This document shows, in pieces, positions 23,631-31,519 of a DNA stretch of 64,000 nucleotides. The stretch lies in the NCBI GenBank assembly GCA_031769625.1, contig JAUIMM010000689.1:2966001-3030000 (forward strand). The letters are read 5' to 3'. This stretch comes from Taudactylus pleione (lineage: Eukaryota; Chordata; Amphibia; Anura; Myobatrachidae). The stretch's first letter is position 1. Every line of letters begins with the position of its first letter. The position numbers were made by a program, and so were the translations under genes. Below the pieces are notes generated by a model, which saw only the letters and a program-made list of their open reading frames with translations, was not told the DNA's origin and did not search any database.

Positions 23631-24229
23631 GGCCCTCATTCAGAGCCGGACGCAATTAGCGCTCGTTCGTCCTGAAAATAGGGGTGGCTATTCAAATGAA
23701 CCGTTCGCTGTTTGCGGTCTGTTCACGCCTCTAGGTCTGAACGAGCGAACAAAACTTGCGGTCGTTTTTTGGGAAACTACGCCCCCTGGCCGCTCGCATC
23801 CTACGTCATGTCCGCTATTTATTAGATCAATGCAGTACATCGAACAGGGTATGAACTGCTCGCTATTCTTGTGGTCGGTTTTTGCTACCACAATTTTGCG
23901 AGCAGTTCTGGCTATTAAATAACCCAGTGACGTGGTTAATGACGCTGCTGTTTTAATTATGCACACCCATAAAACGCCCATTTTGACCTTTAAGCACGCC
24001 TGCGTTCTGATATCCACTCCCCGTTTTCAAGCACCTTCCCCTGTTACCACCCACATACGCCTCATTCTGTCACTCAAGTTAGCAGGCATTCGCTATTTTG
24101 CGAGCACATGAATTTCGACCACACTGACTGGTTCGCGCATGCGTATAACGATCCGTACGCATGCGCAGTTGGCCAAACATCGCTCGGAGCGAACGAGCTG
24201 CCGCTTACGAGTGGCTCTGAATCAGGCCC
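23631..24229. mobile_element. Divergent hairpin-family element at mirror site in right foldback arm
   Basis: Shares only its ends with copy 2: GGCCCTCATTCAGAGCC and CTCTGAATCAGGCCC, flanked by TAT (the complement of copy 2's ATA). The interior is longer, less GC-rich and lacks the perfect hairpin chain, though it keeps gcgcatgcgt...acgcatgcgc and gagcgaac motifs. It lies at exactly the position symmetrical to 21834-22383. Confidence 0.75.
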
Positions 24230-25031
24230 TATATGCACATTTAAACATCAGTACAGTGCATGATAGAGGGAGACCTAGTTCTTAATACACTGGTAATCAT
24301 TATCAGATGATACCCTCCCTATTGCAGTGTTCATACACTGACTACAATTAACGAGTGGTTCTTTAGGAATCATTATCCTGATAAAATATTCTTGGTCTAT
24401 ATAGTTATGAGATTAGCTGATATATAGCAACTACAGGGATCCCAACCTGATTTGGGTTGATACTAAAATCGGGCAGTAATAAGCCCTAATAATAACTATT
24501 ACTAGACTGATTTTTTTTATGATAAAGCCCTTCATTAACTGATTCCATTGAATCTACATTAATTTTATTTCGGCATCCGACAGAAAGGAATATACTACAC
24601 TAAGGGTAATCATTTTGTCTCTTGAGTTGCTGCCTATTGGATTCAAGTGATATTATATGATGCAATAACTCGGATACTTACCCCATTATATATCAATATC
24701 ATATTAGATTTAGACTTTTTCTCTCTTTTCTCAATTTGAGAATATCCACGACCAATAACAGGTTTTGATTAATGAATGCACACACACACACACACCTGGT
24801 CACAGCTACTTATTTTATTTCACTTTTCTATACTTTATTCACTCTCAATATATAGTTTTTAATTATTTCGCCTGTTCATTTATTTCAAACATTTCTTTTT
24901 AGAACATTATTAATAAAAGTTATATTTTATTATATAGGATATTCCAGAATTACTATTTCATCATTACGGTGAATCATTTCCCAGAGTGCACCAAAACTAC
25001 TCATCTTTTCTTCTTTCTTGTTCTTTGACAC

Positions 25032-25325
25032 GGTCAGATTTGTCAGATCTGTCAGATGAACGATTTGAACGATTTTTACCAAAGATTTGAACGATTGAAC
25101 GATTTTTGACTGCATTACAATAAATGGAAATCGTCCAAGTCTGACTGCAAACACATCAGATGTCAGATATCGTTACCTGACCATCGGGAATGCGCATCGT
25201 TCAAATCGTTCATCTGACAGATCTGTCAGATATGTCAGATTTTCCTTCAGATATGAAAGACTGAACAATTTTTAAATCGTTATAGTTCAGATCTGAAGGA
25301 AAAATCTGACCGTGTGTATGCACCA
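25032..25325. mobile_element. Non-autonomous derivative of the Harbinger element (left tip missing)
   Basis: Ends aatctgaccgtgtgtatgcacca followed by TTA, as in the 9.3-kb Harbinger element. Inside are many AACGATTT/AAATCGTT motifs and paired cagatctgtcag blocks. The left end begins at ggtcagatttgtcag, lacking the first ~13 bp of the terminal repeat where it meets the foldback. Confidence 0.65.
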
Positions 25326-26065
25326 TTATAATGAAAATAATAAAACTGGCGTGGCCATAAATGTTGTTAAGAGAGACTAGAAAAAGTATATTGCACATTG
25401 AATATCAGCGACCAATCTTCTTTCAATTCAGGAAATGCAGATTGCACAATTATTTACAGAAACAATAATGGAAAACGGCCATTGAAGTGTATTCACAAGA
25501 AAAAAAATATAAAATGTTCTTGTGCATTTACTTTGAGCAATACATTAAGGATCATTAGGAATTTCAATGTGCTCTTTTTTTAATAACCATTAATGTTGAC
25601 TCCATATAGAATGAATCAGTCAGTGAATGAACAAATTTAGGTTTAATACATTAAAAAAAGCTTTAAAATGATCAGGCAATCAATACAAGTGTCTCATTTT
25701 GTTTTATTAAAGTAAGACAAATTGTTCAGTCACTGGACACGGGTTCATTTGCTGGCTTTCTGCATTCAAATCACTGGTAATTTCTGCACCTCTCCAGGTT
25801 TCTTGTTGTACAATTTAAACTAGTAGTACTTCAAATATTTTAAAAGTAGACCTAATAACCAAAGATTTATACAGGTTTCAATTGTTTTATCCTTTACATA
25901 TACCATCCTTTTTATAAAGAGAATTCTCTTAACCATTCATCCACTGAATGACCCACCCTATTACAAAGCATGATAGTCTGAACAAATATTGCCAAAACCT
26001 TCACTCCCTCTCCAATTAAAAAAAAAAAAAAAACAAACAGTCTGAAGGTAAAACAAAAAACTTAC
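25326..26065. other. PGAP1 intron, unclassified
   Basis: Intron just downstream (in transcription order) of the lipase exon. A poly-A tract lies at 26018-26033. No recognised repeat ends. Confidence 0.45.
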
Positions 26066-26237
26066 CAGTGAGAAAAGAATCTACCGGCAACACTGGCATA
26101 ATATGAGGTGTAGCTTGTGTTATAATGAGGTTTATCAGTTGAGGCTTAAAATTCTTTAGTGTAAGCAAAGCTCTTGCAACCAGGCCGGCCATTGAATGTC
26201 CAATAATCACAACACTCTGTGGGGGAAATTCTTGATT
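26066..26237 (-). CDS. pgap1: PGAP1 coding exon with the lipase nucleophile elbow
   Basis: This exon carries the serine-hydrolase nucleophile region of PGAP1, here read as [16 protein letters not shown], followed by ITQATPH. The acceptor is tttctttag and the donor is GTAAGTT. The exon is 172 bp and ends one base into a codon, which the next exon completes as aspartate. The residue after GHSM is alanine (GCC), where I recall glycine (GHSMGG) in vertebrate PGAP1, so the GxSxG motif reads G-H-S-M-A. The rest of the exon is strongly conserved, which argues for a living gene and not a pseudogene. A 9.3-kb Harbinger transposon begins only 58 bp upstream of the splice acceptor. Confidence 0.95.
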
Positions 26238-26295
26238 CTAAAGAAAACGGAAATATATTTTAATGGTCATTGATTAGTGTCACAGTCTTAAGTTA

Positions 26296-26560
26296 TGGTG
26301 CATACACACGATCAGATTTTTCATCAGATTTGAACGATAACGATTTTAAAAATCGTTCAATCGTTCAAATCTGATGAAAAAATCGTTCATGTATACTACA
26401 TGAACGATTTCCTTGTGAACGATGCGCGTTCACGTTTGTCACAGAACGATATCTGAGATCTGACATGTTTGCAGTCAGATTTGTCAGATATCGTTCTTTT
26501 TCTTCAGATATCGTTCAAATCGTTCACTGTTTCTGGTTTTGAACGATTTGGACGATTTTT
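26296..26560. promoter_or_regulatory. Harbinger left terminal/subterminal region with AAATCGTT motif cluster
   Basis: About ten copies of AACGATTT, AAATCGTT or close variants in both orientations follow the terminal repeat, with a palindrome centred near 26350. Such clusters are plausible binding sites for the element's Myb/MADF protein (inference). The right end (35400-35602) has a similar cluster. Confidence 0.55.
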
Positions 26561-26784
26561 GCACTGGTGACCACTCCCCAGCCACTCCCCGAGGTTCCAT
26601 TTTATGATCAGCAAGAGCAGAGCCAGCAGTGCAAGCCGGTGGTGCAGCTGAAGAAGACGCCCAAGACACTCAAAATAAGGTAAGTGTTTTTTTTTAAATA
26701 GCAGCATTTCAAAGTAGTGGGGGCAGCCAGCATGGGGGTTTAAAGGATTCCAGCAGGGCATCAGCAGCAGGGCCAGTGCAGGGG

Positions 26785-27145
26785 ATGGGGGGCGGCCTGG
26801 AATGGAGCACACACGCAGGGACCTTTTCTTGTTATATTATCTGCAGGCCCATCAGCAGTGGGGGCAGTGCGGGGGGGGGGGAGGGGGGCTGGAATGGAGC
26901 ACACAGACGGAGCCCTTTTTTTTTTATATTATCTGCAGGCCCATCAGCAGTGGGGGAAGTGCGGGGGGGGAGGGGGGCTGGAATGGAGCACACAGGCGGA
27001 GCCCTTTTTTTTAATATCTGCAGGCCCATCAGCAGTGGGGGCAGTGCGGGGGGGGGGGAGGGGGGCTGGAATGGAGCACACACGGGGGGACCTTTGTTTT
27101 TATATTCTCTGCAGGGCCATCAGCAGCGGGGGCAGGGCGGGGTGA
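26785..27145. repeat. Minisatellite, about 80-90 bp unit, 4 copies
   Basis: Each unit reads ctggaatggagcacaca...tctgcaggcccatcagcagtg and ends in a long G run. Units start near 26793, 26887, 26977 and 27065. Confidence 0.85.
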
Positions 27146-27202
27146 TGGGGGACATGGAGGAGACAGCAGTTGTGGACAATGTATTCAGCAGGGCATCAGC
27201 GT

Positions 27203-28102
27203 TGCCACTGCTGCAAAACCTGGCATGTTTTTATTTTATCATCTGCGACGTTATGGGAAAACCTGGCATGTCATATAGGAGCTGCCATGCTGCTGCAAAA
27301 CCTGGCAAGTTATTTTATCATCTGCGACGTTATGGGAAAACCTGGCATGTCATATAGGAGCTGCCATGCTGCTGCAAAACCTAGCATGTTATTTTATCAT
27401 CTGCGACGTTATGGGAAAACCTGCCATGTCATATAGGAGCTGCCATGCTGCTGCAAAACCTGGCATGTTATTTTATCATCTGCGACGTTATGGGAAAACC
27501 TGCCATGTCATATAGGAGCTGCCATGCTGCTGCAAAACCTGGCAAGTTATTTTATCATCTGCGATGTTATGGGAAAACCTGGCATGTCATATAGGAGCTG
27601 CCATGCTGCTGCAAAACCTGGCATGTTATTTTATCATCTGCGACGTTATGGGAAAACCTGCCATGTCATATAGGAGCTGCCATGCTGCTGCAAAACCTGG
27701 CATGTTATTTTATCATCTGCGACGTTATGGGAAAACCTGCCATGTCATATAGGAGCTGCCATGCTGCTGCAAAACCTGGCATGTTATTTTATCATCTGCG
27801 ACGTTATGGGAAAACCTGGCATGTCATATAGGAGCTGCCATGCTGCTGCAAAACCTGGCATGTTATTTTATCATCTGCAACGTTATGGGAAAACCTGCCA
27901 TGTCATATAGGAGCTGCCATGCTGCTGCAAAACCTGGCATGTTATTTTATCATCTGCGATGTTATGGGAAAACCTGGCATGTCATATAGGAGCTGCCATG
28001 CTGCTGCAAAACCTGGCATGTTATTTTATCATCTGCGACGTTATGGGAAAACCTGCCATGTCATATAGGAGCTGCCATGCTGCTGCAAAACCTGGCATGT
28101 TG
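27203..28102. repeat. Minisatellite, 79-bp unit, about 11 copies
   Basis: The unit runs ctgccatgctgctgcaaaac...tcatctgcgacgttatggg. Spacing of the ctgccatgctg landmark is exactly 79 bp (27282, 27361, 27440 and onward). Units differ by only a few bases, showing recent homogenisation. The unit is not a multiple of three, so ORFs crossing it are accidental. Confidence 0.92.
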
Positions 28103-28304
28103 GTTATGTGACAGAAGCGCTCACAGGTATCACGGGTAGAGACACAGCACGGAGCTAGCGCATAAATGGATCTCAGCGACATAGGATATAGTATTTTTGA
28201 TGGTCCATTTTTTTTATTTTATATTAAAGGATTTTATTTAAAATGTTATGATAATTGATAAACCTGTTTTTTTGAATGTCTCTTTGATTCTTTGTATTTC
28301 AGAC

Positions 28305-28706
28305 ATGGCTGGTAACAGGGAATACTGGACAGGATTTCTGGAAATCTACCAAGCCAATGAGTGTCTGTGGAATTTGCAAATGAAAGAATACTCAGATCGG
28401 GGCTTGAAACACAAGGGCTATGTGAAACTGCAGGAGTATTGCAAGTCCCTGAACAAAAATGTAACCATTGCCTGGGTAAAGCAGAAGATCAATAATTTCC
28501 GAACAACCTTTATGCGGGAGCACACAAAATATGAGAATGCCAAACGTTCGGGAGCTGGGGCAGATGAGGTGAAGAAACCAACATTATGGTATTACGACAT
28601 CCTGTCCTTCGTCCTGACGAAAGAGGCGGAGACCCAGTCAGTTAGCTCACTGGAAGCGGCCGTGGAGGTGACTACTCCTATTGAAGTAGCGGAGACTGCG
28701 GATTCT
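28305..28706 (+). CDS. Harbinger MADF-domain DNA-binding protein, exon with start codon
   Basis: The start ATG lies two bases after an acceptor-like tttgtatttcag, suggesting a noncoding first exon upstream. The encoded 134 residues form a MADF (Myb/SANT-like) domain: YWTGFLEIYQANECLW at the N-terminus, AWVKQKINNFRTTF in the middle helix and LWYYDILSFVL at the end. The exon closes at ..GATTCT before the donor GTAAGT, in phase 0. In Harbinger elements the Myb-like protein binds the terminal regions and brings the nuclease to DNA. The frame is intact. Confidence 0.85.
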
Positions 28707-28877
28707 GTAAGTTAAGGGATTATATAGTTTTTGAAAATATTGTAGAACCTGTTAAATATAGTTTTCCAATGCAATGTAGTGATGTTGGTGTTTTTTTTTT
28801 TTATTATTTTACAAATTATCGTTTTGTTTTTTTTATTTTAATAATAATTTGACATTAATTCATATTTTCTTCCCTAG
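28707..28877 (+). other. Intron of the MADF gene
   Basis: 171 bp, begins GTAAGT and ends cttccctag, with T-rich tracts inside. Removing it joins phase 0 to phase 0. Confidence 0.8.
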
Positions 28878-29453
28878 CTTCGTCCTACGGAGGAAGTGGA
28901 TCCTGAGCCTACAACCAGTGAGCTAACGGAACTTGAGGCAAGCATTGTGGAGGCGCCAGCCACAACACCACAGCCACAGCCAGCGGCGAAGAGGCGGAGG
29001 TTGGCAGCCAAGGGGGCGCAAGCCTCAAGTTCCAGACCTGATCGGGCTGAAAGATTTTTAACACGTGCTGAGGAGGTTCTTCAGACAAATTCGGATGACT
29101 TAACAGTTTTCAGTATCAACATAGGCAATGAGTTGAGGAACATGAAGCCCCGAACCCAATTTCTTTGCCGGTGCCTTACATATGGGCTTATTCAACGTGG
29201 TATGTTAGATGAGGTGGATGAAACCACGAGGATAAGCCCATACATACCCCAGCAAAGTATTCCCACGGAAATAAGTACCAGTCACCTCCTTACGCCGAAT
29301 CCCCCAAATCCTCCTCCACAAATGTCTCCCCGTTCTGCGTCGGGATCCCCTCCGTCACCGTCAAACCTTCCTGGGTCGTCCTCAATTGGCCTTCACTCTG
29401 CTGTTGGGAGTGCATTGGCCACTCTTGCCCATGACGATTTTGTTGATGCCTAA
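28878..29453 (+). CDS. Harbinger MADF-BESS-like protein, C-terminal exon
   Basis: 191 codons from the acceptor to TAA. The sequence is acidic/low complexity at first (TSELTELEAS), then basic (AAKRRRLAAKG, a possible nuclear signal). A helical segment FSINIGNELRNMKPRTQFLC follows and resembles a BESS motif, the usual partner of MADF domains for protein contacts. A proline/serine-rich tail ends the protein. Together with the first exon this gives about 325 residues. No stop or frameshift is seen. The BESS call is from general resemblance only. Confidence 0.75.
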   Translation, partial: LRPTEEVDPEPTTSELTELEASIVEAPATTPQPQPAAKRRRLAAKGAQASSSRPDRAERFLTRAEEVLQTNSDDLTVFSINIGNELRNMKPRTQFLCRCLTYGLIQRGMLDEVDETTRISPYIPQQSIPTEISTSHLLTPNPPNPPPQMSPRSASGSPPSPSNLPGSSSIGLHSAVGSALATLAHDDFVDA

Positions 29454-29499
29454 TTTTTCTAGCCACGTTTTTTTATGGCATGGTTGTTAATTTTTTTTC

Positions 29500-29815
29500 A
29501 GTCCGATTTCTCCTTCTCTTTCGTCTGGATGTTGGACACTTGCTCATAATACCATAATGTTGGACTCTCTTCACCTTATTGTTGCCCTTCCTTTGGAATG
29601 TTTGGCATTCCATATTTTGTGTTGACTTCCGCTGACATTGTTCGGAATATTTTTTGATCTTCTGCTTTACCCAGTTTGGGTTGCATTTGTTTTTTGGCCC
29701 ATGCAATACTTCTGCAGCAGCTGATGAAGCCTTGTTGCCCCGATCTGAGTATTCTTTATTTTCAAGGCACTCATTGGCTTGGCACTACCCAGAATATCCT
29801 GTCCAGTATTCATGG
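29500..29815 (-). pseudogene. Decayed inverted second copy of the MADF exon
   Basis: Read on the minus strand, this region follows the MADF exon almost word for word with gaps: gaatactggacaggat, gccaatgagtg, gaatactcagatcgggg, tgggtaaagcagaagatca and ccaacattatggtatta occur in the same order as at 28320-28600. Several frameshifts and deletions destroy the frame. It lies head to tail-end (convergent) with the intact gene. Confidence 0.8.
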
Positions 29816-29984
29816 GTGATATATTTTTTTGGTATATGAAAAATAAAAAAATATATTTTATTTAAACTTCAAAATTTGTCTGTCTTTATTTAAAAAGTTA
29901 TTTCAATTAAATATTATTAAGCAAAACAATTTATGTCTTTAGTATTTGCAATGTATAACTATTGATTTAAATCATTGACTAGAC

Positions 29985-30105
29985 AGTGTGCCCGTTTTAG
30001 ACCCCCTTGCACGCGCAGAAGACCTACAAGTGGGTCGATGTTCCATCATCCTGGACGTTTGCTAATGCTGTGGGTGGTCACCCACAAGTTAACGAGCGGC
30101 CAGGA
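29985..30105. repeat. Remnant of a hairpin-string element (tentative)
   Basis: caagtgggtcgatg, cctggacgtttgc and gctgtgggtggtcacccaca resemble parts of the hairpin family, with most of the interior missing. No target duplication seen. Confidence 0.4.
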
Positions 30106-30754
30106 GTATGGTTTTAATAACCAAATTTTCCACCTAGTTTTCCTACCATTTGTAAATGATTAAAAACAATGTTTTGGGACATATTTGACAAAACACCCAA
30201 ATTGTCCCTGGGGTGGTGGCTTGGTGGAAAAGGGCGGAACATATTTTAATAATTGCGTATATTTGCAGTCGGGGGAAAATCCACACTTCTTTAAAATTTA
30301 AATTTGCAGTGAAATCACAGGTGCCACATAGCTGCTAGAATTTGTAGTTCCACAAGAGCATAATGAGAGGCATGCTGGCACTTGTAGTTCAGCTGTAAAA
30401 GATTGCAAAAAATAAGATCATTTCACCAACACATTACACAAGGGAAATGGATAGGGAGACGAGCACCAGGCTTCAGCGTAAGGCGGGGGTGCTGGTGAGG
30501 GGGGTAAACTTATTTGCGGGTTTCCCCACTCCCCCAAAATTCCTGGCTTACCCTAAGTGATTTAGGGTGTTAATGCTTTGGACCTAGAGGCCAGGAGTTT
30601 GGGTCTCTGAAGCTTTGGCGGTACTCATGTACAAGAACAAAGTAAGTAAAGAGACAACTTAAAAAAGACAACACAGGAAAACATAACAAAGAAGGGTTCC
30701 ATTTATTTTTCCTTGTAAATAAAAATTGTCTGCCAGGTAATGTTTTAAAACATT
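30106..30754. repeat. Diverged repeat-module sequence downstream of the nuclease gene
   Basis: 30300-30640 contains catgctggcacttgtagtt, caggcttcagcgtaagg and gtgttaatgctttggacct, in the same order as the arms of the palindrome at 31905-34060, but more diverged. The unit family recurs at 47040-48640 and 63600-63760. Confidence 0.6.
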
Positions 30755-31519
30755 TTATGCACGGTCTGTCTGCCAGGGAACGGCACCTTCACCATTAAAA
30801 TAAGAGACGTATCGGTCCCTGATTTGCTTGGCCCCTCCTGTGACACCTTGGGGAAGCAAGGGAGGATTGACTGAGGACCAGTTTGCAAGTGCCGGTTCAG
30901 TGGAAACTCCTGTTGACAAACTGGGTTGTCCTTGTGTTTTACGCAGCAAAAGGTTATGTAAGACACATGCTGACATAACCACCCAATTTATCTTATCCAC
31001 ACGCAGATTTATAGCCGTGTGGAAAACTCGAAAACGATTACTCAAAATGCCAAAGGTGTTCTCCACTGTTCTTCTGGCTCTGGATAGACGATAGTTGAAA
31101 ATGCGCCTTTCTGGTGTCAATGTTCTTTGGGCAAATGGCTTAAGGACATGTTTGTGCAACGCAAATGCCTCATCACCCACAAATACAAATGATAACCCAT
31201 GTGAACAATCATTAGCAGTAGGAAGTTGTAACATGTTCTTCTCCATCCTTTCATAAAATGTCGTGTTTTTAAATGATCCACCATCGGAAGCTCGACCATT
31301 CTTTCCTACATCAATGAACAAAAATTCATATTTGGCAGAAACTATTGCCATTAGGACGATACTGAAGTAGCCCTTGTAATTAAAGTACAAGGAGCCAGTA
31401 TTGCTGGGTTGGGTAATCCGGATGTGCTTGCCATCAATGGCACCACCGCAATTTGGAAAATCCCATCTCCTTTCAAATTCCCCAGCAATGTTCTGCCAAT
31501 CACCAACTGTAGCAGGGAA
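30755..31519 (-). CDS. Harbinger nuclease, DDE catalytic exon
   Basis: 254 residues from the acceptor ttaattgcag to the stop. Catalytic acidic residues are in place: first D in GGAIDGKHIRI, second D in VGKNGRASDGGSF, and E in RARRTVENTFGILSNRFRV, as in the DDE_Tnp_4/HARBI1 family. VGDEAFAL precedes the E motif as usual. Joined to the exon at 34740-35186 it gives about 403 residues, close to family size. The frame is uninterrupted, so together with the MADF gene the element could be autonomous. Note the alternative reading FPATVGDWQNIA right at the exon start fits the family. Confidence 0.9.
   Translation of the reverse strand, partial: FPATVGDWQNIAGEFERRWDFPNCGGAIDGKHIRITQPSNTGSLYFNYKGYFSIVLMAIVSAKYEFLFIDVGKNGRASDGGSFKNTTFYERMEKNMLQLPTANDCSHGLSFVFVGDEAFALHKHVLKPFAQRTLTPERRIFNYRLSRARRTVENTFGILSNRFRVFHTAINLRVDKINWVVMSACVLHNLLLRKTQGQPSLSTGVSTEPALANWSSVNPPLLPQGVTGGAKQIRDRYVSYFNGEGAVPWQTDRA

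Larger units (their letters stand above)
16928..25031. repeat. Giant foldback (inverted-repeat) element, arms about 1.3 kb each after removing insertions
   Basis: The left arm is 16928-17466 plus 21572-22891. The right arm is 23122-25031. The central spacer is about 230 bp. The outer ends are gtgtcaaagaacaagaaag and its complement. Long stretches match as inverted copies, for example ggcggctctattaattgtt with its partner near 23480, and the cttgagttgctgcctattgg block on both sides. The left arm is split by a PLE, and both arms carry a hairpin-family insertion at the mirror position. No ORF of its own, so the mobilising enzyme is unknown. Confidence 0.85.

Noticed and set aside
16759..25325. 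A single 8.6-kb Harbinger-type element enclosing the foldback
   Set aside because: The ends match, but the flanks differ (TAA left, TTA right), and the piece at 25032 looks like a nearly complete short derivative, so one outer element is not established.
26776..27357. 193-codon open frame with repeated GAHRRSPFF-like units
   Set aside because: It runs through two minisatellites whose units are not multiples of three. Low complexity, no start context, overlapping frames equally open.
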